In this document: in pieces, positions 47,361-55,584 of the stretch | Position numbering within the stretch: position 1 is the first letter of the stretch | Layout of the letters: each line of letters starts with the position of its first letter | Source: Ruminococcus sp. | GTDB taxonomy: Bacteria > Bacillota > Clostridia > Oscillospirales > Acutalibacteraceae | Reading direction: 5' to 3' | NCBI GenBank assembly: GCA_017410265.1 | Contig: JAFQRC010000012.1 | Coordinates: 62,001 to 126,000 of the forward strand | Length of the DNA stretch: 64,000 nt | Made by a program: the position numbers and the translations under genes | Notes under the pieces: generated by a model | Told to the model about the DNA's origin: nothing | What the model saw: the letters and a program-made list of their open reading frames with translations, nothing else | Databases searched by the model: none

Positions 47361-48227
47361 GTGAGTTTTTATGCTTTCACCACTGAGGAGGTAGTTGACT
47401 TGTTCCAGATTTTCAAGGAACACAAAGGTTTCTCAAAACAAATCTTCCTGCTCGCTAAAAACGAGCTTATAAAAACATACAAAGGTGCTGTTATCGGTCC
47501 CTTCTGGGCGGTTATTAAGCCTGCCTTCACCCTCTTCGTTTATTGGTTTGCTTTCACTGTCGGTATCAAGGATCTGGGTGCTGTAAATGTTTCTATAAAC
47601 GGCGAGTTCATCGCGACATTTGACCGTTTCACCTTTATGATTGTCGGTTTTATTCCGTGGTTTTTCATTTCTGACAGCATCACTCAGGGTGCAAAATCAA
47701 TCAGGCTGAATCGTCAGTTTGTAACTAAGGTCAGCTTCCCTGTTTCGACCATCATTACCTATACATCTCTAGCAAGACTTTATGTGCATTTTCTGCTTTC
47801 AGCGATTATGTTCCTTTACATTTCCCTCATTTCAGGTGTTGGAGTGAGCATCTATAATCTGCAGTTCTTCTTGTACTGTCCGTTGATGTTTGCTTTCTTT
47901 GTGGTACTCGCGTGGTCAACCGCTCCGATGTCTGCATTCTCGGCTGACTTTGAAAACATGATTGTTTCAATCATGTCGGGTATTTTCTGGGTATCAGGTG
48001 TTATTTATAGTAGCTACGATTTTACATCAGGCTTCTTGAAGTATCTGATGCTTATAAATCCAATCAATTTCTTTGCAAACGGCTACAGAAACGCTTTCCT
48101 CTATCAGAGATGGTTCTTTGAATATCCGCTCGAGCTCGTTATCTTCCTTATTGAGTTCGCGGTAATTTTCGCACTCGGTATTTTCAATTACAACAGATTA
48201 CGCAAGAGATTACCTGATGTACTCTAA
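47361..48227 (+). CDS. Polysaccharide/teichoic acid export ABC permease (TagG-like)
   Basis: An ABC-2 type permease of 288 residues with six predicted TM segments and the sequence LIKTYKGAVIGPFWAVIKPAF typical of TagG/RfbA/Wzm proteins. With the ATPase that follows it should move an undecaprenyl-linked polymer across the membrane. The start is GTG at 47361 with a weak GTGGG site; the next in-frame Met is far downstream. Confidence 0.88.
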   Translation: MSFYAFTTEEVVDLFQIFKEHKGFSKQIFLLAKNELIKTYKGAVIGPFWAVIKPAFTLFVYWFAFTVGIKDLGAVNVSINGEFIATFDRFTFMIVGFIPWFFISDSITQGAKSIRLNRQFVTKVSFPVSTIITYTSLARLYVHFLLSAIMFLYISLISGVGVSIYNLQFFLYCPLMFAFFVVLAWSTAPMSAFSADFENMIVSIMSGIFWVSGVIYSSYDFTSGFLKYLMLINPINFFANGYRNAFLYQRWFFEYPLELVIFLIEFAVIFALGIFNYNRLRKRLPDVL

Positions 48228-48246
48228 GTGCTACAAGGAGAAAAAT

Positions 48247-48978
48247 ATGGAACAACCAATTATTTCTTTTAAAAATGTCAGTAAAGAATACACTCTTTAC
48301 AAAAACGATAAAGAGAGATTCAAGGCGCTGTTTATTAAACCGAAAAACGCAAAAAAGAACAAGGCGCTCAAAAGCGTCAGCTTTGATATATACTCGGGCG
48401 AATCTATCGGTATCATCGGCGACAACGGCGCAGGTAAGTCAACTATCCTCAAGATGATTACAGGTGTAGCTCATCCTGACGAGGGCGAAATCGAAGTACA
48501 CGGTAAGGTTGCCGCTCTGCTTGAACTCACAGCAGGCTTCTCAATGGAAATGACAGGTAGAGAAAACATATACTTGAAAGGCTATATCTTAGGCTTGAAC
48601 GATGAATATATCCGCACTATCGAAGAAAGAATCATCGACTTTGCTCAGCTTGGGGACTATATTGACCAGCCTGTACGAACATACTCAAGCGGTATGAGAA
48701 TGCGTCTGGGCTTTGCTATCAATGTAAACATAGAGCCTGATATTTTAGTTGTTGACGAGGCTCTTTCCGTTGGTGACGCTTCTTTCAAGAAGAAATGTAA
48801 AAGTAAAATCAACGAAATCATAGAAAGCGGAGTAACCGTACTTTATGTCAGCCATAACCAGGCAGGCGTTAAAGAGCTTTGTAAGCGTGCTCTCTTCATG
48901 AAAAAAGGTGAGCTGTTGTTCGACGGCGATGTTAACAAGGCTTACGAAGCTTACGAAGCAAGCAAAGCTAAAAAGTAA
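48247..48978 (+). CDS. Polysaccharide/teichoic acid export ABC ATPase (TagH-like)
   Basis: 243 residues: Walker A GDNGAGKST, signature YSSGMRMRLGFAI, Walker B ILVVDEALSVGD and the switch in YVSHNQ. These are the hallmarks of Wzt/TagH exporters. It lacks the extra C-terminal carbohydrate-binding domain of Wzt and the extracellular tail of TagH. The ATG at 48247 follows AAGGAG and overlaps the permease region less than the longer frame at 48217. Confidence 0.92.
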   Translation: MEQPIISFKNVSKEYTLYKNDKERFKALFIKPKNAKKNKALKSVSFDIYSGESIGIIGDNGAGKSTILKMITGVAHPDEGEIEVHGKVAALLELTAGFSMEMTGRENIYLKGYILGLNDEYIRTIEERIIDFAQLGDYIDQPVRTYSSGMRMRLGFAINVNIEPDILVVDEALSVGDASFKKKCKSKINEIIESGVTVLYVSHNQAGVKELCKRALFMKKGELLFDGDVNKAYEAYEASKAKK

Positions 48979-49018
48979 TTATTATTCTTCAGCGAAATAT
49001 TCCGCTCAGAGGTAAACT

Positions 49019-50824
49019 ATGTCAAACAGTTTTTCTAAAAACGAGATTTTTATGTCAAGTGAATATCTCAAGGCGCACGGCACACTCCCTAAGGCAGGTA
49101 CTGTGATTAATGTTATCGGTACTCACCTTTTGTGCGACTATATCGCTGACACTATCTCTGTTATTAACGATAAAACTGAATACAGATATACTGTGTATCA
49201 GGGAGAAAAACCCGATGCTCTTACAAGCACTGTTTCAACGCAGTGCTTTTTGTACTGTTTAGACCTGAGAAATGAGGACACCTACGCACTGATTGAGCTT
49301 TGCAAGGCACTCGACTATGCGTGCAAAATTAAGAACGCAAAGTTCATCGCTATGGTAATCATTCCTCCGCTCTCCAAAAGGCACGATGTTATGTCGCTGT
49401 CTGAAATTGAGCTTTCTAAGGTTTCTTCTGAAACTATCCTATCTGATGTTGAGAACACCCTCTCATCATACACAGACAGACTTGATATAAGAGAAATCCG
49501 TTTTGATAACTTCCTTGCTGAAGACAGCAACTATAACGCGCTTAATCTCACCGCTATCGCTAGTGATGCACTTTCTAGCGGTTGTGTTACTATTGACAGC
49601 GAGGACGCTTTCGACACAGTTTCCGCTATCAGTATTAGTGATGCCGTAAACGCAGTTTTCACTGTGCTCAAAAACGGAAAGCAGGGCAACATATACAATG
49701 CTTCGGGTGAGCCGATGTCGCTGTATGAGGCAAAATCCTTTGTATATAAAGCTTTGTGTAGTTATGGTATTACACTCGACTTTATGAAAAGCGACTCAGA
49801 GCAAAAGAAGAGTTTCCGTGTGCTTGACTGCGGTAAGATGATTTCAATCGGATACTCTCCTCTTTGTGATAACGAAACAAGACTTCTGTACGCTTTGTCA
49901 GGACTTCTCCCCGAAAAGTACGACATCATTACTGATAAGCTAAACTCGCTGTATAACGGTAAGCTCAACTACATCAGAGAGATGGAGCTTGAGCTACTAA
50001 GAGAAGTCGACAGAATCTGCAGAAGAAATAATATCCAGTACTTTCTCTCGGGCGGTACGATGCTCGGTGCTGTAAGGCACAAGGGTTTCATCCCGTGGGA
50101 CGATGACATCGATATCGCGATGTTAAGAGAAGACTACGAAAAGTTTAAAGAAGTATGCATAACTGAGCTTTCTAAAAAATATCAGTACCAGTCTTTTACA
50201 AACAAAGACGGCTATCACTACTTCTTTGATAAGATAACAATAAAAGACACATACTTTTCAACGAAGTATTCCGACAAATTTGATATGCTCAAGGGCATTT
50301 CTATGGACATCTTCGTTTTTGACAAAACCTCTGACAACAAGTTTTTCCAGAAGCTCCATTTCAAAACGCTGATGGCACTCAGACTTATAACAAATGTCAG
50401 GTGGATAAATCACCCAAGAAAAGATAAAAGCTATCTGCTATCGAAAATCCTCCTCCCTATCCTGAGGATTTTCAAAACAGATACTTACTGTAAAGTTTAC
50501 GACAAGGTACTGCGCCGATACGAAAAGCGCGATACTTCAACTGTTCTGCCTCCTGCTACTGACCACAAGTGGCGTGGAGTTATGCCGAAAAAGTGGTTTG
50601 AAAAGGTAGAGGACGCAGGCTTTGAAGATGTTATGTCCTATATTCCGATAGGCTATGACGACTACTTAAAACAGTGGTACTGTGAGGATTACATGGAACT
50701 TCTGCCACTTTGTAATCGCGTAGGCTCTCACGATTTCTACCGACTTGACATTGGAAACGAAATTTCAACTCTGGGTCAGGACGAATATATCAGACATTTT
50801 GACTACAAAGGCGAATTGCTATAA
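49019..50824 (+). CDS. Fusion of a degenerate SDR-epimerase-like domain with a LicD transferase
   Basis: 601 residues. The first ~300 resemble an extended SDR epimerase in layout (NVIGTHLLCDYIAD start, later GNIYNASGEPMSLYEAKSFV) but have no GxxGxxG or YxxxK, so redox activity is unlikely. From about residue 325 comes a LicD domain: YFLSGGTMLGAVRHKGFIPW (from 342) and DDDIDIAM (from 361), the metal-binding DxD of this nucleotidyltransferase fold. LicD proteins transfer phosphocholine or, in the fukutin branch, ribitol phosphate. The tarI and tarJ genes downstream favour ribitol phosphate here. Confidence 0.85.
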   Translation: MSNSFSKNEIFMSSEYLKAHGTLPKAGTVINVIGTHLLCDYIADTISVINDKTEYRYTVYQGEKPDALTSTVSTQCFLYCLDLRNEDTYALIELCKALDYACKIKNAKFIAMVIIPPLSKRHDVMSLSEIELSKVSSETILSDVENTLSSYTDRLDIREIRFDNFLAEDSNYNALNLTAIASDALSSGCVTIDSEDAFDTVSAISISDAVNAVFTVLKNGKQGNIYNASGEPMSLYEAKSFVYKALCSYGITLDFMKSDSEQKKSFRVLDCGKMISIGYSPLCDNETRLLYALSGLLPEKYDIITDKLNSLYNGKLNYIREMELELLREVDRICRRNNIQYFLSGGTMLGAVRHKGFIPWDDDIDIAMLREDYEKFKEVCITELSKKYQYQSFTNKDGYHYFFDKITIKDTYFSTKYSDKFDMLKGISMDIFVFDKTSDNKFFQKLHFKTLMALRLITNVRWINHPRKDKSYLLSKILLPILRIFKTDTYCKVYDKVLRRYEKRDTSTVLPPATDHKWRGVMPKKWFEKVEDAGFEDVMSYIPIGYDDYLKQWYCEDYMELLPLCNRVGSHDFYRLDIGNEISTLGQDEYIRHFDYKGELL

Positions 50825-50834
50825 GGAGATTATC

Positions 50835-51548
50835 ATGGTATTTTCAGTTATTCTTGCCGGCGGTACAGGCAACCGTATGGGCAATACAGACAAACCAAAG
50901 CAGTTTCTCACAATCAAAGATAAGCCTATCATCATACACACAATCGAGAAGTTTCTTTCACAGCCTAAGTTTGAGAAAATCATCGTGTTAACCCCACAAA
51001 TGTGGATTGACCACACAAACCACATTATCTCAAAATACATCGGTGAGCGTGAAAAGGTTGTTGTCATCGCAGGCGGTGACACCAGAAACGAAACTATTAT
51101 GAACTCTGTCGCATATATCGAGGAAAACTACGCTCTCGATGACGATACTATTATCGTCACTCACGACAGCGTCAGACCGTTTGTTACTCACCGCATTATT
51201 GAGGACAACATCAAGGCTGTTGAAGTTTACGGCGCTTGTGACACTGTTATCCCTGCTACCGATACTATCGTAGAAAGCGTTGACGGTAATATCATCTCAG
51301 CTATACCTGAGAGAAAGAATATGTATCAGGGCCAGACTCCGCAGTCATTCAAAGCCAAAAAGCTCAGAGATATTTACCTCTCCTTAACTGATAAGGAGCG
51401 TGATATTCTCACCGACGCTGCTAAAATCCTCGTTATGAAAGGTCACGATGTGCACCTTGTAACAGGCGAAACCTATAACATAAAGATCACTTACCCTTAT
51501 GACCTGAAAATCGCAAGGTCACTTTTAGAGGAAGAGGAAAATGATTAA
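50835..51548 (+). CDS. tarI: Ribitol-5-phosphate cytidylyltransferase TarI (IspD family)
   Basis: 237 residues of the IspD/TarI family: VFSVILAGGTGNRMGNTDKPKQF is the CTP-binding loop, and DSVRPFVTHRII and PATDTIVES follow. The KPIIIHTIEKF stretch and the tarJ partner point to TarI, which makes CDP-ribitol, rather than IspD of isoprenoid synthesis. The ATG at 50835 follows AAGGAGA, 10 bp after the LicD gene. Confidence 0.85.
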   Translation: MVFSVILAGGTGNRMGNTDKPKQFLTIKDKPIIIHTIEKFLSQPKFEKIIVLTPQMWIDHTNHIISKYIGEREKVVVIAGGDTRNETIMNSVAYIEENYALDDDTIIVTHDSVRPFVTHRIIEDNIKAVEVYGACDTVIPATDTIVESVDGNIISAIPERKNMYQGQTPQSFKAKKLRDIYLSLTDKERDILTDAAKILVMKGHDVHLVTGETYNIKITYPYDLKIARSLLEEEEND

Positions 51549-52563
51549 TACAATTTACAGACTGAGTGCTCCAAGACGATTCGAAATCGACTTTGAAGAC
51601 ATCAGCTTTTCTAACAATTGCATAGTCAGACCGACTCACCTGTCGATTTGTAACGCCGACCAGCGATACTATCAGGGTACCCGTGACGCAAAGGTCCTCA
51701 AAGAAAAGCTCCCGATGGCACTTATCCACGAGGGTGTCGGCGAGGTCGTTTACGATAAAAGCGGTACTTTTAAAGCAGGCGACAAGGTTGTTATGATACC
51801 AAATGCTCCGACTCAAAGTGATGACTACATCGCTGAAAATTACCTTGAGAGTAGCAAATTCTGCGCTAGCTCAAAAGACGGTTTTATGCAGGAATTCGTC
51901 GAGATTTCCCCTGACAGATTAGTAAAGCTCCCCAAAGGCATCAACCTTGATGTCGCGGCTTTCACCGAAATTGTCAGTGTAAGTGTACACGCTATCTCGC
52001 GCTTTGATAAAATTGCTCATCAAAGACGAGAAACAATCGGTGTATGGGGCGACGGAAACCTCGCATTCATAACTTCTTTGTTTTTAAAAACTATGTTTCC
52101 AGAGACTAAGGTTTATGTATTCGGTATCAGCAGAGAAAAGCTATCCGACTTCTCCTTTGTTGACGAAACTTTTCTAACTACGGAAATTCCCGACTCTCTC
52201 AGAATTGACCACGCTTTCGAATGTGTGGGAGCAGGTGGCTCTCCCGTAGCTATCGAGCAAATTATAGCCTACATTCGCCCTGAAGGCACTATTGCTATAA
52301 TGGGAGTATCTGAATATCCTGTTCCTATCAACACCAGAATGATTCTCGAAAAAGGACTGAGAATGTTCGGTACCAGTCGTAGTGGTAAAGAAGATTTCGA
52401 GAAAACTGTAGAGATGTATCAGAAACACCCACAAATCGTCAGATATCTCACCCACATCATCGGTAATATCGTAAATGTCAGCTCTTTTGCAGATATGAAA
52501 AATGCATTTGAGCTCGACACAAGAAAAGCTTTCGGCAAAACTATAATGCATTGGAACCCATAA
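51541..52563 (+). CDS. tarJ: Ribulose-5-phosphate reductase TarJ
   Basis: A medium-chain dehydrogenase of 340 residues that reduces ribulose-5-phosphate to ribitol-5-phosphate. IVRPTHLSICNADQRYYQG and LIHEGVGEVVYDKSG match TarJ, and GVWGDGNLAF is the NADPH-binding turn. It overlaps tarI by 8 bp (ATGATTAA), so the two are coupled. Confidence 0.88.
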   Translation: MINTIYRLSAPRRFEIDFEDISFSNNCIVRPTHLSICNADQRYYQGTRDAKVLKEKLPMALIHEGVGEVVYDKSGTFKAGDKVVMIPNAPTQSDDYIAENYLESSKFCASSKDGFMQEFVEISPDRLVKLPKGINLDVAAFTEIVSVSVHAISRFDKIAHQRRETIGVWGDGNLAFITSLFLKTMFPETKVYVFGISREKLSDFSFVDETFLTTEIPDSLRIDHAFECVGAGGSPVAIEQIIAYIRPEGTIAIMGVSEYPVPINTRMILEKGLRMFGTSRSGKEDFEKTVEMYQKHPQIVRYLTHIIGNIVNVSSFADMKNAFELDTRKAFGKTIMHWNP

Positions 52564-52577
52564 TACAACATATATTT

Positions 52578-52616
52578 AAGGCATACCCTGAATTTCAGGA
52601 TATGCCTTTCTTTTTG
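52578..52616 (+). terminator. Terminator of the tarJ transcript
   Basis: Imperfect stem AAGGCATACCCTGAA / TTCAGGATATGCCTT followed by TCTTTTT. Confidence 0.88.
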
Positions 52617-52617
52617 A

Positions 52618-52646
52618 TTGACAAGATGATAATACTTTGGTATAAT
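52618..52646 (+). promoter_or_regulatory. Perfect sigma-A promoter of the leader-tRNA-Leu transcript
   Basis: TTGACA (52618-52623), 17-bp spacer, TATAAT (52641-52646). The RNA should start near 52653. Confidence 0.88.
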
Positions 52647-52652
52647 ATTATA

Positions 52653-53044
52653 GTTGATGAGCGAATCGATCACCAACACAAATTGGGATTAAGCTGACAG
52701 TAATATTCTTCTGAATCTAAGCTCCCGCTCGGTGTACTCTCCCGTGTAAAAATACAGAGAAAAACTTAATATGCGGATATGGCGGAATTGGTAATGTAGC
52801 GACCGCTGCCGGTGGCAGATTAAGGGAGCGAAATGCTGTGTGGAATAACGAGTTATGACGAACACTTTAGTGTGAAGTCAAAACGACTATATTTCAGACT
52901 GGACGACGCGTATGGTTCTGTCTACGCCCCCTCGGTGTACTTGCAAATCAAGTTCACTATCCTGCATAAACAATGTGGATTAAGCAAAACGCTCCACCTC
53001 GGACACTCCGGCCGTGTAAAATCTACGGAGTAAAAACTTAATAT
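52653..53044 (+). ncRNA. Non-coding structured leader before tRNA-Leu, with internal repeats
   Basis: About 390 nt between the promoter and the tRNA with no credible gene. Foldable elements are GTTGATGA...TCACCAAC at the 5' end, CTGCC-GGT-GGCAG (52805-52817), TGACGAACAC-TTTA-GTGTGAAGTCA (around 52856-52880), GCGTA/TACGC (52908-52926) and ACTTG-CAAAT-CAAGT (52939-52953). ATTAAG...CTCGG modules occur three times. The identical stretch AAAAACTTAATATGC precedes both the decayed and the intact tRNA-Leu. I do not recognise an Rfam class. Confidence 0.55.
52773..52970 (+). pseudogene. Split, decayed tRNA-Leu copy
   Basis: The 5' part (52773-52791) reads like a tRNA-Leu acceptor and D-arm and shares GGCGGAATTGG with the intact gene. 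Similarity is lost for about 110 nt and resumes with the identical 14-mer GACGCGTATGGTTC (52905-52918; intact copy 53066-53079). A TATCCTGC near 52968 could be the remnant of the acceptor 3' strand. No functional cloverleaf forms: the D-stem and anticodon stem are broken. Confidence 0.5.
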
Positions 53045-53131
53045 GCACCTGTGGCGGAATTGGCAGACGCGTATGGTTCAGGTCCATATCTTTTCACGAA
53101 GGTGCAGGTTCAAGTCCTGTCAGGTGCACCA
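53045..53131 (+). tRNA. tRNA-Leu (anticodon CAG)
   Basis: 87 nt including an encoded CCA. The acceptor stem is GCACCTG / CAGGTGC, the D-arm GGCGGAATTGGCAGACGC, the anticodon stem TATGG / CCATA with loop TTCAGGT (anticodon CAG). A long class II variable arm follows, then T-arm GCAGG-TTCAAGT-CCTGT, discriminator A and CCA. It reads CUG codons. Confidence 0.96.
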
Positions 53132-53139
53132 AACGATAT

Positions 53140-53185
53140 AAATCCGAACCCATCTAAAATAAGAATGGGTTCGGATTTATTTATT
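53140..53185. terminator. Bidirectional terminator shared by tRNA-Leu and the kinase gene
   Basis: A 14-bp perfect stem (AAATCCGAACCCAT / ATGGGTTCGGATTT), followed by ATTTATT on the plus side. It ends the tRNA transcript and can also stop the kinase transcript arriving from the other side. Confidence 0.85.
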
Positions 53186-53247
53186 CGTGCAGATCATTAA
53201 TGATAATCTCAAATACAGTTAATATATTAATATTAAGTTTTAATTAC

Positions 53248-55584
53248 TTATAAAATTTCATATAGTTTTTCGCACAAAAATTTTTCAATCTCTTTTCTGC
53301 CAAACTTTTCATCAAGCTTTTCATTTATATCTGGCCTTAAAAATACTCGCAACAACATCAATTGGTCTTCAAACGCTGTTTTTAAACCAGATACTATACC
53401 AGATGCTTTTGTCAACGGAATACTACTTTTATCATATCGTAAAATTCGTATATCATCCCCTAATTTATTTCCAGGTGTTTCATTAGGCATATCAATTAAA
53501 ACTAATGGACCGTAGTTTTCGCTTATTTCTGAAATATCATATTCTATTATTAATTCATGTTCAATCTGATTTCTAATAGTATGTTGTTTTGAATAAGTTA
53601 ATCCAGCAAATTTTTTACAAATTTCGTTTGAATGAGAATACCCTGAATTTTTGTCTAATACTAGAATACTTTTATAGCGTTTTTGCCCCTTTAAATTTAA
53701 TTGATCAATTGAACATTTAATCGCTAATGAATTATCCTCATTTGTATGATTAAGAATTATCGCTTGTATATCTTTTTTAGATGCATTATGAAAATTCATT
53801 GATAAATCTTCAACGAACTCATTATTATTAACCGTAAAAAATATATGTTTTAGAAGTGCGGCATTAGCTCTATTTGGATCGCTCCAATAAATTCTTTTAA
53901 ACAACCAATATCTATTAGTAATAATTTGCTCAGCAGACGTAATTCCAGGTTGCCTTAAACAAAACTCGCTATCTATTATAGACATACTCTTAAACAAATC
54001 GTCGGTATCAATTTTATAAGTTAATCCTATATGATGCGAATCTCTCATCATATAATCAACAATTCTTACACCCACAGAAGAATTCAAAATATAGTTTAAT
54101 ACTTCTAAAGCTTTATTTCTTGCTTCTTTACTTTCCTTACCAAAAATCACATACTCGATATCTGATATATTAATCTTATATTCCCCGAACAATTCATCAA
54201 TACAGTCAACAATGCTTTTATGTGAAACTATACTTTCTAAATTCACAAGTTTATGAAAAAGTTTCCTAGGCGTAATTTCATCAAACAGTTCTTTTTCTTG
54301 TGTTTGTAATTCATTTATTGCATATGAATACGGAAAATTAGACAAACTTGACAATAGTGCAGAGAGTAAACCTATTATCACATATTTCTCTGAAAGGAAT
54401 TTAGCATATTCCTTATTCCTCAACAAAGCCAACATTGCCTTACGCATTAGTTCATAAGTACCTAGAGAATGTTCATATCTAGTATGATTAGCACCTGGAA
54501 AAGTTGTGGCGCCTTCTAATAGCTGTGGAACATCCATAAGACGCAAAAGCATATCATGCTTAGACAATTTTCTCATGCGGCGTGATAAATAAGCAGAATT
54601 AATAGGTAGCAAAACTTGACCAATACTTTTACTCGCCTCAGATAATTCATCTAAACGGAAAATCTGATTACTTGTTGGTCTTAAATGTTCGATATCTATC
54701 GCTATATCACTTATAGACGAATAACTGTTTTCGGATAATTTTTCATAAAGACGATCCAAATTCCAATAATCGAATTTAAAACAATCGCAAGATTTAATAT
54801 TTTCTATTATCTCTTTTAGCGTTTTTACAGTACTAAATATATCCCAACTAGGTTGGAGAGTACAAAAATCATCGTAGGTTATTTCAGTATTTTTTATTTT
54901 TTGAACATTATTTGGCATATAACCCCATGTACCAATTACACGAGTCGTACTAAATTTTTTAGGATGGATAGTTTTTCCAGCTCCTAAATCACCGATTACT
55001 GCAAGAAACTCGCCATCAGCATCAGACTTAACAAATATATTCTTAGGTGCTATATCGCAATGATAAAAGCTGTTATTATGAAGATAATCGATTCCATTAA
55101 TTATCTGAGCAAGCAACAGAAATACTGCTTCTTCATCTCTAAAAATTTGCATACATAATTCTTTATTTTCATCTTTAAACAAAACTTCTAAATTAGGACC
55201 TTCTATAAACTCTGTAACTGTATATGGTATAGATATCGTATCTGTATCATTAGGATTAATCTTAACCTTGTAATAATTACCGTCTATAACTTTTAATATA
55301 TTTTGATGATTGAATCGTGATATATTCTCAATCTCAATGTCGAAATTATCTTTAGAAACATAGCCCCAGTCTTGAACTAAATCATCTCTGAAAGCAAAAA
55401 ACTTAATAGCCCTTTTAGCATAAACAGCAGTATCTTCGCTGAACTTTTGGTTTGCTGCATATACAATTCCAGATCCCCCTTGTCCAACTGGGGTAAAGCC
55501 ATTAGATTCATCAGGAATAAATAAATATTTTTCTCCTAAACATTTTTCATTAATATCTAAAATTTTTTCTCTTAAGCTATTCAT
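53248..55584 (-). CDS. Serine/threonine kinase fused to a metal-site-degenerate SAMHD1-like HD domain
   Basis: 778 residues, ATG at 55584 after AGGTGA (frame open to 55659). Kinase, residues 30-300: GQGGSG loop (34-39), Lys61 in RAIKFF, Glu84 or 86, HCDIAPKN (175-182) with D177 and N182, DLG at 199-201, GTWGYMP (218-224). HD-fold, about 305-600: PGANHTRYEHSLGT (363-376) and VDYMMRDSHHIG match SAMHD1/dGTPase-like proteins, but the HD pair is replaced by S412 and S413. A C-terminal region of about 180 residues is unrecognised. No signal or TM segment. Visibly more AT-rich than its neighbours; alone on its strand. Confidence 0.85.
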   Translation of the reverse strand: MNSLREKILDINEKCLGEKYLFIPDESNGFTPVGQGGSGIVYAANQKFSEDTAVYAKRAIKFFAFRDDLVQDWGYVSKDNFDIEIENISRFNHQNILKVIDGNYYKVKINPNDTDTISIPYTVTEFIEGPNLEVLFKDENKELCMQIFRDEEAVFLLLAQIINGIDYLHNNSFYHCDIAPKNIFVKSDADGEFLAVIGDLGAGKTIHPKKFSTTRVIGTWGYMPNNVQKIKNTEITYDDFCTLQPSWDIFSTVKTLKEIIENIKSCDCFKFDYWNLDRLYEKLSENSYSSISDIAIDIEHLRPTSNQIFRLDELSEASKSIGQVLLPINSAYLSRRMRKLSKHDMLLRLMDVPQLLEGATTFPGANHTRYEHSLGTYELMRKAMLALLRNKEYAKFLSEKYVIIGLLSALLSSLSNFPYSYAINELQTQEKELFDEITPRKLFHKLVNLESIVSHKSIVDCIDELFGEYKINISDIEYVIFGKESKEARNKALEVLNYILNSSVGVRIVDYMMRDSHHIGLTYKIDTDDLFKSMSIIDSEFCLRQPGITSAEQIITNRYWLFKRIYWSDPNRANAALLKHIFFTVNNNEFVEDLSMNFHNASKKDIQAIILNHTNEDNSLAIKCSIDQLNLKGQKRYKSILVLDKNSGYSHSNEICKKFAGLTYSKQHTIRNQIEHELIIEYDISEISENYGPLVLIDMPNETPGNKLGDDIRILRYDKSSIPLTKASGIVSGLKTAFEDQLMLLRVFLRPDINEKLDEKFGRKEIEKFLCEKLYEIL

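Noticed and set aside
50835..51548. IspD of the MEP isoprenoid pathway
   Set aside because: The coupling to tarJ and the TarI-like sequence make ribitol-5-phosphate cytidylyltransferase more likely.
52833..53033. 66-codon open frame in the leader before tRNA-Leu
   Set aside because: It spans the repeat modules and the decayed tRNA, has no ribosome binding site and no recognisable protein feature.
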